Positions 18,128-26,896 of a DNA stretch of 64,000 bases are shown piece by piece. Source of the stretch: CAZBXD01 sp965216395 (GTDB lineage: Bacteria; Pseudomonadota; Alphaproteobacteria; Micavibrionales; SZUA-601); assembly GCA_965216395.1 (NCBI GenBank), contig OZ244156.1, positions 1,426,001 through 1,490,000 on the forward strand, in the 5' to 3' direction. How positions within the stretch are numbered: the first letter of the stretch is position 1; every line of letters begins with the position of its first letter. A program made the position numbers and the translations under genes. The notes under the pieces are model-generated. The model ran no database searches. It saw nothing but the letters and a program-made list of their open reading frames with translations, and was not told where the DNA came from.

Positions 18128-19264
18128 ATGAAATCTTTAAACCGCGTAAGAATATTTTTCGCCATTGGGTTACTATTATCTTCTTCCTCCTATGTAATGG
18201 CGCAAAATTATTTACCTGCGAATGCGTTATCGGGGGCGAATGTGATTGTCAATATGGATGTCTTAGATATCCAAAAACCAACCCCCCCTGAAATGACTGC
18301 TCCGGTTACATCCAAACCTTTACCCCCTGTTTCAGAAATGGCGCCGATTGCTTTACAAAAACCATCGCCTTCACCTGTTTTAAAACCCATCAAACCGGCC
18401 GATTCTGTACAACCCATAGCAAAGCCAGAATTAATTGCTAAACCCATTATTAAAAAGCCAGTTGAAACAAAACCGCACCAACAAGAAAAGCGAGAGCCTG
18501 TCTTATCAGCCAAAGAATTGGTCCAAAAGACACAAAGAGAACAAGAACAGAAAACAAAATTACCCGTTCCAGAGTTTGTTGTTTCAAATAATCAAGCAAA
18601 AATGCCAGAACCCGTTCAAGCTTCGGCGGATCATCAACGCGAATTACTCGCGACCGCCCATGAAGCGATCCCTTATGAACCTAAAACAACAGCACAGCGT
18701 CCATCCAGATCTATTGATGATTTAATTCATGATCACGCGAAGGTGTCACCTGTGCCATCGCCGATCCGTCATGCGCCAATAGCGGTATCTGAAGTTGAGG
18801 TTTCGGAAATTTCTCAGCCAAAAAAATCCATTGCAATGAAAACAGACAAGGCGTCTTTTGAAATGGCCGCGCTTGCGCCTATGCCAGAAAAAACGATGGC
18901 CTCACCAGAAAAAGAGCCAAACACATCCATGGATATGGATATCAGCACGCAAGACCAATGGACGTTATTATTTGAAGATGGGGCGGCGATCCTTTCCGAT
19001 CAGGACACAAAAACTTTGGATCAAATTGCCCAATATTTACAAGAAAATGAAGCTTTGAAAATTCAACTCCGTGCCTTTGCTGATGGGACCCCTGAAACAA
19101 CGAGTAAAGCGCGCCGACTTTCTCTAACCCGCGCTTTGACGGTACGTACCTATTTACTCGATCAAGGCGTAAATGCCACGGCCATGGATGTCCGCGCGTT
19201 GGGTATTGATAAATCGGCCAAAGATCAATCAGCCGATCGTGTGGATTTAATTTTTATCCGCTGA
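18128..19264 (+). CDS. OmpA-like C-terminal domain protein with Pro-rich linker
   Basis: Predicted periplasmic or outer-membrane-anchored protein, 378 residues. It has a signal peptide (hydrophobic 9-24, AQN after the cleavage site), then about 230 residues rich in Pro, Lys, Ala and Glu, then an OmpA-type peptidoglycan-binding domain (about 275-378) with the usual LSLTRALTVRTYLLDQGV and VRALG blocks. The long Pro/Lys linker suits spanning the periplasm to reach peptidoglycan. Its last 18 bases overlap the convergent ABC transporter gene. Confidence 0.85.
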   Translation: MKSLNRVRIFFAIGLLLSSSSYVMAQNYLPANALSGANVIVNMDVLDIQKPTPPEMTAPVTSKPLPPVSEMAPIALQKPSPSPVLKPIKPADSVQPIAKPELIAKPIIKKPVETKPHQQEKREPVLSAKELVQKTQREQEQKTKLPVPEFVVSNNQAKMPEPVQASADHQRELLATAHEAIPYEPKTTAQRPSRSIDDLIHDHAKVSPVPSPIRHAPIAVSEVEVSEISQPKKSIAMKTDKASFEMAALAPMPEKTMASPEKEPNTSMDMDISTQDQWTLLFEDGAAILSDQDTKTLDQIAQYLQENEALKIQLRAFADGTPETTSKARRLSLTRALTVRTYLLDQGVNATAMDVRALGIDKSAKDQSADRVDLIFIR

Positions 19265-21061
19265 AAATTGTAATTCGGCTAAACGTTTATAAAGATCATT
19301 TTTCTTGATCAATTCGTCATGTGTGCCTTGGCCAATCATGCGCCCCTTATCCATGACAATAATGCGATCGGCATTTTTTACCGTTGATAAACGATGCGCA
19401 ATAACAATTGTGGTGCGCGCTTTCATCACAGTTTCAAGCGCGATTTGCACGCTGCGCTCTGACTCAGCGTCAAGATTGGATGTCGCCTCATCTAGTAAGA
19501 GAAGTTTTGGATTGCGAATAACGGCGCGCGCAATCACCAATCGTTGGGCTTGTCCGCCTGAAAGGCGGGTGCCCCGTTCCCCTAATGGTGTTTGATATCC
19601 ATCAGGTAAGGCAGAAATAAAATCATGCGCATTGGCAATTTTAGCAGCCGCAATCACATCTTGTTCTGTGACATGATCCAAACCAAAAGCAATATTATCA
19701 TAAGCCGTGGTTGAAAAAACAATCGGATCTTGTGAAACAATCGCGATTTGTTCACGGTATTTTTTAAGATCCAATTGGCGAATATCAAAACCATTAAAAC
19801 GAATAGACCCCGATTGTGGATCATAAAAACGTAAAATCAAAGAAAAAATTGTGGTTTTACCTGCCCCGCTCGCACCCACCAAGGCCACCGTTTCTCCCGA
19901 TTGAATATGGAGATCAAAATCTTTGATAATTTGCCGATCCGGAAAGGCTGGATATGAAAAAGAAACATTTTCTAACGTGATATCACCGTGAATATCACCC
20001 GCCAATTTTTTTGGATGGGTCGGCGTTTCAATTACAGGCTTGGATTTTTGTAAATCAAAAAGCCGTTCCGCCGCGCCTGATGCACGCAATAAATCACCAT
20101 AAGTTTCACTCAATGCACCGATTGATCCCGCCACTAAGATCGCATAAAAAACAAAAGCTGACAGTTGACCGGGTGTAATCACACCCTCAATCACATCACG
20201 TCCGCCCACCCATAAAATCAAGCTGATCGCCATAAATGTAATCGCGATAATTGTTGAAGACATACTCGCACGCACGATCACATAACGAATGACCGCATCA
20301 AAGGCATTTTCCACCCGCGTGGTAAAATCTCTGCGCGCTTTTTCTTCTCTGGTGAAGGCTTGAACCTCACGGATCGCATGGAGGTTTTCATCAATTGCCG
20401 CCCCAATATCACCAATTTTTTCTTGGGTTATTTTTGAGCGTCGCCGCACAATTGGCCCCAGTACCAAAATAGGGATCAATATCAAGGGCACAACAAGCGC
20501 CACAAAACCGGTGAGTTTAAAACTACTGACCGCCATCATGGTTAAGCCACCGATCAGCATAATCGAATTGCGCAAAGCAATGGGTAAAGATGTCCCGACA
20601 ACCACCTGTAAAAGGGTTGTATCATTGGTCAAACGCGCAATCAATTCACCCGTATTACGCGTTTCATACCAATCTATATCCAATGTGATTAAGTGGTTAA
20701 ATAAATCGCGTCGCAAATCGGCAATGACCCGTTCACCCACCCAAGTGACGCAATAAAGGCGGGCAAAACTCGCCAAACTGAGGACAAATACCGCCCCAAT
20801 TAAGGTATAAAAGGCTGTGTTCAGATAATCCAAATCGCGCGCGGATAAACCACGATCGACCAATAATTGTACGCCATGACCAATGGTCAGTAAGGTCAAA
20901 CTGGCCACGGATAACGCCAAAGCGCCAATAATAATTTTGGCCCAGTAAGGTTTTAAATACGGCAAAACCGCCCGCAGCGGCTGAATCGAATCCGCTTTTT
21001 CAGAGTTTTGCCGGGTCTTATCTTTCTTGGATAAAACCGTTGTGGAAGGTTCACGAAACAT
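19247..21061 (-). CDS. ABC exporter, fused permease and ATPase (MsbA-like type)
   Basis: Half-transporter of about 604 residues. An N-terminal six-helix exporter domain is followed by a nucleotide-binding domain. Walker A GASGAGKTT is near residue 394, the signature LSGGQAQR near 498 and Walker B LLLLDEATSNLD near 518, with the switch histidine in IVIAHRLST. The family exports lipids, glycans, peptides or drugs, and the cargo is not deducible. I chose the ATG at 21061; a TTG at 21082 would add seven residues. The 3' end overlaps the OmpA-like gene on the other strand. Confidence 0.92.
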   Translation of the reverse strand: MFREPSTTVLSKKDKTRQNSEKADSIQPLRAVLPYLKPYWAKIIIGALALSVASLTLLTIGHGVQLLVDRGLSARDLDYLNTAFYTLIGAVFVLSLASFARLYCVTWVGERVIADLRRDLFNHLITLDIDWYETRNTGELIARLTNDTTLLQVVVGTSLPIALRNSIMLIGGLTMMAVSSFKLTGFVALVVPLILIPILVLGPIVRRRSKITQEKIGDIGAAIDENLHAIREVQAFTREEKARRDFTTRVENAFDAVIRYVIVRASMSSTIIAITFMAISLILWVGGRDVIEGVITPGQLSAFVFYAILVAGSIGALSETYGDLLRASGAAERLFDLQKSKPVIETPTHPKKLAGDIHGDITLENVSFSYPAFPDRQIIKDFDLHIQSGETVALVGASGAGKTTIFSLILRFYDPQSGSIRFNGFDIRQLDLKKYREQIAIVSQDPIVFSTTAYDNIAFGLDHVTEQDVIAAAKIANAHDFISALPDGYQTPLGERGTRLSGGQAQRLVIARAVIRNPKLLLLDEATSNLDAESERSVQIALETVMKARTTIVIAHRLSTVKNADRIIVMDKGRMIGQGTHDELIKKNDLYKRLAELQFSADKN

Positions 21062-21178
21062 GAAACGCAGTATAAAGGGCAATATCTTTGAAGTAAATTA
21101 CTCAATTATACGATAATACTTGCATTTCTAATCATGGGTCGGTATAAAGAATCGCCTATTTACAGGGAGATAAAAACA

Positions 21179-21457
21179 ATGAGAAAAGATATTCACCCCG
21201 AATATAAAGAGATCACCGTGACAGCCACGGATGGTTCGACATTTAAAACACGTTCAACATACTCAAAAAGTAGTGAGCTACGCCTTGATATTGACCCATT
21301 AAACCATCCAGCATGGACGGGTAAACAAAAAATGATCCAAGGTGGCCGTATGTCTAAGTTTAAAGAACGTTATGCCGGTTTGGGTCAAGCGGCCAATACG
21401 CAAAAAGCCAAAAAAGAAGCCGACAAAAAAGAAGAAGACAAGAAGGAAAAGGCGTAA
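21179..21457 (+). CDS. rpmE: 50S ribosomal protein L31, cysteine-free type
   Basis: Large-subunit protein L31, 92 residues. MRKDIHPEYKEITV, the Thr-Arg-Ser-Thr stretch and HPAWTGKQK are typical. The four zinc-binding cysteines of the C+ form are absent, so this is the C- form usual in Alphaproteobacteria. The start is at 21179, where GGGAG lies about ten bases upstream; an ATG at 21134 in the same frame is upstream of this ribosome site. The C-terminus carries a Lys/Glu-rich tail beyond the usual end. A small membrane-protein gene follows after 6 nt. Confidence 0.95.
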   Translation: MRKDIHPEYKEITVTATDGSTFKTRSTYSKSSELRLDIDPLNHPAWTGKQKMIQGGRMSKFKERYAGLGQAANTQKAKKEADKKEEDKKEKA

Positions 21458-21463
21458 CTATAG

Positions 21464-21724
21464 ATGACATTACGCCTCCCGCATATTTTATTGATTGGGT
21501 TTTGTCTGATTGCGGCCGCTTTATATTTTGGCGGCGCCTCCTCTGTGGTGGGTCAAACCACGGGTCCACGTGGGCCGTTTGTCATTGCGCGTGGCGATGA
21601 TAATTTTGTTTGGCGTATGGATCAAGCAACGGGTTTAATGTCTTATTGTTATCGTGATACTTCGTCATTAGATCGGACACTCATCCAACAACGCCCGCCT
21701 TATTGCTCCGCTTGGGGTCAGTGA
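21464..21724 (+). CDS. Small exported or membrane-anchored hypothetical protein
   Basis: An 86-residue product with one N-terminal hydrophobic helix (about 8-26), either signal peptide or anchor. A short domain reading FVWRMDQATGLMSYCYR follows, a pattern (W-R-h-D-x-x-T-G-x-h-x-x-C) that recurs in small alphaproteobacterial envelope proteins of unknown role. Two cysteines in the C-terminal part could form a disulfide in the periplasm. It lies 6 nt after rpmE and ends before a bidirectional terminator. Confidence 0.75.
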   Translation: MTLRLPHILLIGFCLIAAALYFGGASSVVGQTTGPRGPFVIARGDDNFVWRMDQATGLMSYCYRDTSSLDRTLIQQRPPYCSAWGQ

Positions 21725-21753
21725 TATTTCACTTATTAATAACAAAGAAATAA

Positions 21754-21786
21754 AAAACCCCGTCTATATGTGGGGTTTTGTTTTTT
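21754..21786. terminator. Bidirectional intrinsic terminator
   Basis: 8-bp stem AAAACCCC (21754-21761) with GGGGTTTT (21772-21779). A T-rich run follows on the plus strand and an A-run precedes on the other side, so it can stop both the rpmE transcript and the leftward gene that ends at 21811. Confidence 0.85.
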
Positions 21787-21810
21787 AATTTTTAGATGGG
21801 CATTAATTGC

Positions 21811-22221
21811 TTAATTGATACCGTTTACTTTTTTATTCTTGCGCTGAATATTTTGTACAGCCTGTATTTCCACGTAATCGATCAGTACACTCAAAGCTTC
21901 TTGAAAATTACTCCGCGTAATTATAGCGGATCCAGTAATTGACTCTGACAATAGCGTCTTAGTATCAAAAAAAGTTTCTAAGGTATCGTTTAACTCTTTT
22001 TTGTTCAAATCTACAATCTGACGCTCTTCATTAAGGGGCAACGTATGAAATTGAGCACCAAAATTATAATAAGTTATTTTATCATTTTTAAAACCAAAAT
22101 AGCCTATGGCTTCATCATTTTTATAGCTGACATAAATAGCATCACACCCAAGATATTTTTCACCAGCATACGCAGTTTGTGGATGAACTGCTAAGTTATC
22201 TAAATCTAATTTTATGGGCAT
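21811..22221 (-). CDS. Hypothetical protein
   Basis: Function unknown, 136 residues, no membrane segment or signal peptide. The sequence reads as mixed alpha/beta, with alternating hydrophobics around YVSYKNDEAIGYFGFKND. It is the last of three leftward orphan genes but has its own strong promoter just upstream (22255-22284), so it can be expressed separately. No informative motif was recognised. Confidence 0.7.
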   Translation of the reverse strand: MPIKLDLDNLAVHPQTAYAGEKYLGCDAIYVSYKNDEAIGYFGFKNDKITYYNFGAQFHTLPLNEERQIVDLNKKELNDTLETFFDTKTLLSESITGSAIITRSNFQEALSVLIDYVEIQAVQNIQRKNKKVNGIN

Positions 22222-22254
22222 AATTTAAAATCTATTTACTTAAAAACTATCCAG

Positions 22255-22284
22255 ACTATACACGAGTCGCTACAGTTATGTCAA
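22255..22284 (-). promoter_or_regulatory. TTGACATA promoter for 22221 gene
   Basis: Reading leftward, TTGACA at 22284-22279, 18 nt, then TATAGT at 22260-22255. The RNA start is predicted near 22248, about 27 nt before the ATG. Confidence 0.7.
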
Positions 22285-22287
22285 TTA

Positions 22288-22800
22288 TTATTTCGGAATA
22301 TGTGTTGGTCTTTCTGAAGCAGCAACACCAATCACTTTCTTCTTCCGATCTTTTACGTCACTATTATTATCTTGATAATACTGTTCTATGATTTTACACG
22401 TTGTAAGCAAAATCACTGCCTCTAAGTAGTGATCAAAAGTATCGGGGGTAAGATTTTCACCAAACAAAGTCAGTAACAAACTATCTTTTTGGGCGCAATA
22501 TTGTTTTCTTTCCACTTCGGCATAGTCTTTGACGATTTTTTCTTGCAAGGAGTAACACGTTATATACGTTTCTGGTGATATTAAACGGGAGTTTGAATGC
22601 GTTTCGATATACATTAAGGGTTCACCTTCTGGATCTAAGATCAGTGTACCGGACAGACCTTTAAAAGAGAGATTTATTTTAGCGGGCAAATCATTGGGAT
22701 ATGGATGATAATTGTCGCGAACCTCATAAAACTCATCATGACCATTTTTGTACCAATCTGTAACCTGAACCTGTAAATCTTTAAGTTTATTATGTGTCAT
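22288..22800 (-). CDS. Hypothetical protein, coupled to MORN-like gene
   Basis: Function unknown, 170 residues, soluble. A beta-rich N-terminal half (SFKGLSGTLILDPEGEP) is followed by helices and a basic C-terminal tail. The start codon shares its A with the stop codon of the upstream gene (TAATG), so the two are translationally coupled and the proteins probably act together. It ends just before the promoter of the 22221 gene. Confidence 0.72.
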   Translation of the reverse strand: MTHNKLKDLQVQVTDWYKNGHDEFYEVRDNYHPYPNDLPAKINLSFKGLSGTLILDPEGEPLMYIETHSNSRLISPETYITCYSLQEKIVKDYAEVERKQYCAQKDSLLLTLFGENLTPDTFDHYLEAVILLTTCKIIEQYYQDNNSDVKDRKKKVIGVAASERPTHIPK

Positions 22801-23324
22801 TATGGTGACCTCTTTCCTTCTATATTGATCAAAAACTTAGAATCATATTTCATATCGCAACTGTTTCGATTAACATATTTTGTAACTTCGTCAGCCATGC
22901 TTCGAGCTATTTCTAAAGACTCATCGTACTGATTTTTGATCTTTTTTACATCAAGATCTTTTTGAATATATTGATTAGTTATACTCCCGTTTTCATTATA
23001 TTCGACAATAACTTTTTCAAGATAATCCTTTCTTTGGTTTTTTTTAAACCCAGATAGGATTGTTTTTTTCAGACGCCCATTTTCATAAAATGTATGACAA
23101 AACCCTTGCGAATATCCAATTTCATTATTTTGTTTTGTTATCTGTTTATTTGGAAAAAATCCTTCCAATACGCCATCTGGATAAAAAATAGCAACTATAT
23201 TATCATATGGTGTTTTCATACTCTGATCAGATTTTGATCTTACAAGATAAAATTTACGCGGAAATTCATGTGATTTCCTAGAATGTCTAAATTTATTTTC
23301 TCTTAGACTTACTTGATATTTCAT
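22800..23324 (-). CDS. MORN/YwqK-like repeat protein
   Basis: 174 residues. Two stretches follow the MORN/YwqK pattern of Tyr-x-x-Gly-x-hydrophobic strands: IFYPDGVLEGFF and then FYENGRLKKTILSGF with YNENGSITNQY. In bacteria such repeats occur in proteins annotated as YwqK-type antitoxins, and in eukaryotes in membrane-associated scaffolds. The C-terminal third is helical with one cysteine. It leads a two-gene leftward unit and is transcribed from a TTGACATA promoter whose leader contains a perfect 8-bp inverted repeat. An antitoxin role is possible but unproven. Confidence 0.65.
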   Translation of the reverse strand: MKYQVSLRENKFRHSRKSHEFPRKFYLVRSKSDQSMKTPYDNIVAIFYPDGVLEGFFPNKQITKQNNEIGYSQGFCHTFYENGRLKKTILSGFKKNQRKDYLEKVIVEYNENGSITNQYIQKDLDVKKIKNQYDESLEIARSMADEVTKYVNRNSCDMKYDSKFLINIEGKRSP

Positions 23325-23354
23325 AGTGTGCTCACCTTACTCATCGACAAAACC

Positions 23355-23372
23355 TTCGCTCAGTTGAGCGAA
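23355..23372. promoter_or_regulatory. 18-bp palindrome in the MORN operon leader
   Basis: TTCGCTCA-GT-TGAGCGAA is a perfect inverted repeat lying downstream of the -10 box and about 30 nt before the start codon of the MORN-like gene. It may be an operator or a leader hairpin. Confidence 0.5.
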
Positions 23373-23385
23373 TCTCTTAACCCTA

Positions 23386-23414
23386 AACTTATGCACAAAA
23401 TAAAGTTATGTCAA
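23386..23414 (-). promoter_or_regulatory. TTGACATA promoter for MORN-like operon
   Basis: Reading leftward, TTGACA at 23414-23409, 17 nt, then TAAGTT at 23391-23386. Spacing and -10 match the promoter at 4417-4445. Confidence 0.5.
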
Positions 23415-23433
23415 TAGTTATTATGGATATATA

Positions 23434-25557
23434 TTAAGCGGCACTCTCAGCTTCTAAAGCCTCTTGTGCATCTTCTTTAAAAACACTCAAAACGAACGCA
23501 TATTCAAACGCATATTCTTTTAGCGAGTCAAAGCGGCCGGAGGCGCCGCCATGGCCCATCCCCATTTCCATTTTCATGATAATAAGATGATCATCGGTTT
23601 TTTGTTCGCGCAATTTGGCGACCCATTTCGCGGGTTCCCAATAAGTCACACGCGGGTCGGTTAAGCCGGCCGTGACCAAAATATGCGGATAATCTTTATG
23701 TTCAATATTATCATAGGGGGAGTAAGAAAGAATGCGATTATAATCCACCAGCGATTTAATCGGATTGCCCCATTCGGGCCATTCTGGCGGGGTCAGGGGA
23801 AGGGTTTCATCACTCATTGTATTCAACACATCCACAAAGGGCACGCCCGCATGCACCAGTTTCCACAAATCGGGGCGCATATTTGTCACCGCGCCGATGA
23901 GCATCCCGCCCGCGCTGCGTCCTTCGGCATAAATATTGCCTGCCTTCGTGTAATTTTTAGCAATCAGATATTCCGCAGAATCGATAAAATCGTTAAATGT
24001 GTTCATTTTTTTATTAAGTTTGCCGTCCAAATACCATTGATACCCGCATTCCATGCCACCACGAATATGGGCAATGGCCAAAATAAAGCCACGATTCACG
24101 AGCGTTAAACGCGTATGCGAAAATGTGGCCCGCGTGATCGAACCATAAGACCCATAACCATAGAGCCAGAGCGGCGCTGTGCCATCTTTGGGCGTGTCTT
24201 TATGGCGCAAAATTGTTAAGGGTACATAGGCGCCATCGCGCGCTTGGGCAAATTCGCGCTCAACAATATAATCATCACTATTATGGCCACAGGGAAGTTT
24301 TTGTTCTTTGATTAATTTATCCGCCTTGGTCACCATATTATAGTCAATAATCTGACGCGGGGTGGACGGGGACGTATATTCAAAACGCAAAATACTGGTT
24401 TTAAATTCACGGGCGCTCACAAGCCGCAGATCATAGGCCGCATCCGCCGCATCAATTGTATATTCAACCCCGCTTTCAAACGGGTGAACCACCAATTGCG
24501 GGAGTGCATTTTTATATTCTAAGCGGACAAAAAATTTATCAAACACCGCCATATCTTTAATCATTTTTCCCGGTTCATGCGGGACAAAATCATGCCATTT
24601 AAAACGGCTGGTTTGATGGGTTGGGCATCGCATAATTTTAAAATCAATCGCATCGCGATTGGTGTGAATATAAAAATATCCATTACCGTGATCAATTTCA
24701 TATTCTTCATCATGCACCCGTGGCGCAAATATTTTCAGCATCGCTTGGGGATCATCCGCGTCCAAATAATGACATTCAGATGTCGTGTGACTACTGGTCC
24801 TAAAAATAATAAATTTCTTATCCGATGTTTTATAAACGACAGGGAAAAATCCTTCATCTTTTTCTTCGAAGAGCAGCTCACTTTTCTCTTGAACCTGGCC
24901 AATGCGATAACGCCAAAACTTATTTGCCCGCGGTGGTTTTTCAACCGTTAAGTAGTACAGTGTTTCACCATCATTATCCCATGCAATGCGTGACGATATG
25001 GCGTCAAATCCTTTGGTTAAAATCTTTTTAGATTCAATATCAAAGACATAAAGTTTACCCAATTCAGAACCGTTATTATCCACAACATAAGCGAGTTTTT
25101 TATGATCGGGGCTGACCTTAACATTTTGAACTTGAAAATAATCATATCCTTGGGCGGCCTGATTAACGTCAAAAATAATCTCTTCATCCATTTCAAGAGA
25201 TTTAAATTTTCGACAATAAATCGGATATTGTTTACCCGTTTCAAAACGATGATAATAATAATAGTCACCATCTTTGATCGGCGCGCTGTCATCCTCTTCC
25301 GCCATGCGTGATTTTAATTCGGCAAAAAGCTCTTCCTGCAATGTTTTGGTGTCTGCCATAACTTGATCCGTATAGTGATTTTCCGCTTCCAAATATTGGC
25401 GAATTTCGTGATCAAGCAAGGATGTGTCATTAAACATTTCTTGCCAATTTTTATCCTTCATCCACGCATAAACATCATCGCGTATTTTGCCATGAACTTT
25501 GATTTCATGGGGTTTTTGTGTGGCTTTAGGGGGTTGGATATCACGATTAAGAGACAT
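23434..25557 (-). CDS. ptrB: Oligopeptidase B (S9A serine peptidase)
   Basis: Prolyl-oligopeptidase-family enzyme that cleaves short peptides after Arg or Lys. The product has 707 residues, a typical length, with an N-terminal beta-propeller (about 80-410) and a C-terminal alpha/beta-hydrolase domain. The triad is readable as Ser548 in GRSAGGM, Asp634 in GLTDPRV and His669 in MGHGG. The Glu-rich site that selects basic residues in this family lies around PPEWPEWGNP. There is no signal peptide, so it is cytoplasmic. It starts 4 nt after a thermonuclease-like gene and is probably co-transcribed with it. Confidence 0.96.
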   Translation of the reverse strand: MSLNRDIQPPKATQKPHEIKVHGKIRDDVYAWMKDKNWQEMFNDTSLLDHEIRQYLEAENHYTDQVMADTKTLQEELFAELKSRMAEEDDSAPIKDGDYYYYHRFETGKQYPIYCRKFKSLEMDEEIIFDVNQAAQGYDYFQVQNVKVSPDHKKLAYVVDNNGSELGKLYVFDIESKKILTKGFDAISSRIAWDNDGETLYYLTVEKPPRANKFWRYRIGQVQEKSELLFEEKDEGFFPVVYKTSDKKFIIFRTSSHTTSECHYLDADDPQAMLKIFAPRVHDEEYEIDHGNGYFYIHTNRDAIDFKIMRCPTHQTSRFKWHDFVPHEPGKMIKDMAVFDKFFVRLEYKNALPQLVVHPFESGVEYTIDAADAAYDLRLVSAREFKTSILRFEYTSPSTPRQIIDYNMVTKADKLIKEQKLPCGHNSDDYIVEREFAQARDGAYVPLTILRHKDTPKDGTAPLWLYGYGSYGSITRATFSHTRLTLVNRGFILAIAHIRGGMECGYQWYLDGKLNKKMNTFNDFIDSAEYLIAKNYTKAGNIYAEGRSAGGMLIGAVTNMRPDLWKLVHAGVPFVDVLNTMSDETLPLTPPEWPEWGNPIKSLVDYNRILSYSPYDNIEHKDYPHILVTAGLTDPRVTYWEPAKWVAKLREQKTDDHLIIMKMEMGMGHGGASGRFDSLKEYAFEYAFVLSVFKEDAQEALEAESAA

Positions 25558-25561
25558 AAAT

Positions 25562-26095
25562 TTATTCTACCTTTTCCGTATCAGTATTATTGTTTATTTG
25601 GGACCAAAGGCCGCGACGCGCCTTTTTTGCTTGTTCTTCTTCTAATTTATAATAGGTGTTTGAATATTTAGTAAAGTCGCGCGCCCATCCCGATAAAACC
25701 ATCACCGCCCCTAAATCCCGCCCATCATCCAATCGACACATCATCAAAGAACGTTGATACACGTCATGGTTTTTTAATTGGCAATCCAGATTTTGACCAT
25801 CAATTAAATTTTTTAATTCTTGCGTGGCTTGATCATAACCAAATTCACCGCGTTCGGGTGTATCAATGCCCCAAAGACGAATTTTCGTACGATCACGGAC
25901 AAACGTATCGCCGTCAATCACCCGATCCACAAAAATACTATAACGGCCATATTCTTCATTCACATAGCCCAAAACGGCAATCAAAATCACCAAAATGACC
26001 CGTTGTTTAAAACTGGTTGGTTTAATTTTTTTCAACGCCTTGATCAAGGGCGGCGCAATATTCATCACAAATTTGGCAAAGGACGACATGGACAT
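25562..26095 (-). CDS. Thermonuclease (SNase) family protein, membrane-anchored
   Basis: Staphylococcal-nuclease-fold protein, 177 residues. An N-terminal hydrophobic helix (about 32-44) precedes the domain and could anchor it or act as a signal. Active-site residues line up with the family: DGDTF for the calcium-binding Asp, IRLWGIDTPE for the first arginine and the acidic residue after it, and DVYQRSLM for the second arginine. It is expected to cleave DNA or RNA outside the cytoplasm. Exported versions are common in Alphaproteobacteria. Confidence 0.9.
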   Translation of the reverse strand: MSMSSFAKFVMNIAPPLIKALKKIKPTSFKQRVILVILIAVLGYVNEEYGRYSIFVDRVIDGDTFVRDRTKIRLWGIDTPERGEFGYDQATQELKNLIDGQNLDCQLKNHDVYQRSLMMCRLDDGRDLGAVMVLSGWARDFTKYSNTYYKLEEEQAKKARRGLWSQINNNTDTEKVE

Positions 26096-26143
26096 AAAGA
26101 CTAAATTATCGGCAAAACGCCCTTAACACAATCTGAAAAAATC

Positions 26144-26172
26144 TTGACAGGAAAGAGACAGATTGGTATACT
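26144..26172 (+). promoter_or_regulatory. Strong promoter for hsp20
   Basis: TTGACA (26144-26149), 17 nt, TATACT (26167-26172), with TG one base before the -10. The predicted start near 26179 gives a long leader of about 170 nt, which holds the candidate thermometer. Confidence 0.75.
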
Positions 26173-26250
26173 TTTCTCGTGATGCCAATATTGGGTCACA
26201 TAATATAAGTGTTTGAGGGCTTGTGATAAAAGACTCGTGCCAAAAAATAG

Positions 26251-26349
26251 CAGATATTTATGATCTGTTTTGGGCTTTTCCGTTTATCCAATCGCTCCTT
26301 AAACATTGTCAACATAAACTTATGTATTGCTTACAAGGAGGATACACAT
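26251..26349 (+). ncRNA. Candidate ROSE-like RNA thermometer in hsp20 leader
   Basis: Three nested or adjacent hairpins can be drawn. CAGAT/ATCTG closes at 26251-26267. ACATA/TATGT lies inside the second. The key helix pairs AUC-G-CUCCUU (26291-26300) with AAGGAGGAU (26335-26343), the Shine-Dalgarno region, leaving one G bulged. A UYGCU box with a G unpaired opposite the Shine-Dalgarno sequence is the diagnostic feature of ROSE elements that control small heat-shock genes in Alphaproteobacteria. Melting on heating would free the ribosome site. The pairing is read by eye and not computed. Confidence 0.6.
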
Positions 26350-26829
26350 ATGACACATTTTGATTTAACACCGCTTTTTCGCTCCACAGTTGGGTTTGAC
26401 CACCTCTCTCGTCTGATGGATAATGCGTTTGAAACATCCCAGAGAGATGCGGGTTATCCCCCCTATAATATCGAAAAACACGATGATGATACCTATCGTA
26501 TCACCATGGCCGTGGCTGGATTTTCCGACGAAGATATTGAGATCACAGCACAAGATAATCAGCTGATCGTCACCGCGAATGGTAAAAATGATGAGACAAA
26601 GGGCGATATCCATTATCTGCATCGTGGGATTGCCAAACGTGCCTTTGAACAACGTTTTCATCTGGCCGATCACATCCGTGTGACCGATGCCGCCATGGAT
26701 AACGGCCTGTTGCATATTGATTTAGTGCGCGAGGTACCCGAACATATGAAACCGCGCAAAATTAATATCACAGGCGGTAAGAAATTAGGGAAACTATTAG
26801 AAGGGCGCAAATCCAAAAAAGCATCCTAA
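26350..26829 (+). CDS. Small heat-shock protein, Hsp20/IbpA family
   Basis: ATP-independent chaperone that holds unfolding proteins, 159 residues. N-terminal FRSTVGFDHLSRLMDNAF is the IbpA-type arm. The alpha-crystallin domain spans about 35-130, with AVAGFSDEDIEI, FEQRFHLADHI and the NGLLHIDL strand. The start at 26350 is fixed by a perfect AAGGAGG at 26335-26341. A start further left (26260) would place the ribosome site inside the gene. Regulation is suggested by the thermometer-like leader. A strong terminator follows. Confidence 0.95.
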   Translation: MTHFDLTPLFRSTVGFDHLSRLMDNAFETSQRDAGYPPYNIEKHDDDTYRITMAVAGFSDEDIEITAQDNQLIVTANGKNDETKGDIHYLHRGIAKRAFEQRFHLADHIRVTDAAMDNGLLHIDLVREVPEHMKPRKINITGGKKLGKLLEGRKSKKAS

Positions 26830-26861
26830 TTCAATTGACCCAGTAAATTTTTAAAATACAG

Positions 26862-26896
26862 AACAGCCCTGTTATAAAAGACAGGGTTGTTTTTTA
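26862..26896 (+). terminator. Intrinsic terminator of hsp20
   Basis: 11-bp stem AACAGCCCTGT/ACAGGGTTGTT (one G-U pair) followed by a T-run. It directly abuts the next gene's -35 box. Confidence 0.88.

Noticed and set aside
25102..25311. Plus-strand open frames inside the oligopeptidase B gene
   Set aside because: They lie opposite a well-supported gene, lack ribosome sites and have implausible composition.
26260..26349. Upstream in-frame start for hsp20
   Set aside because: It would put the perfect AAGGAGG inside the coding region and lengthen the protein beyond family size.
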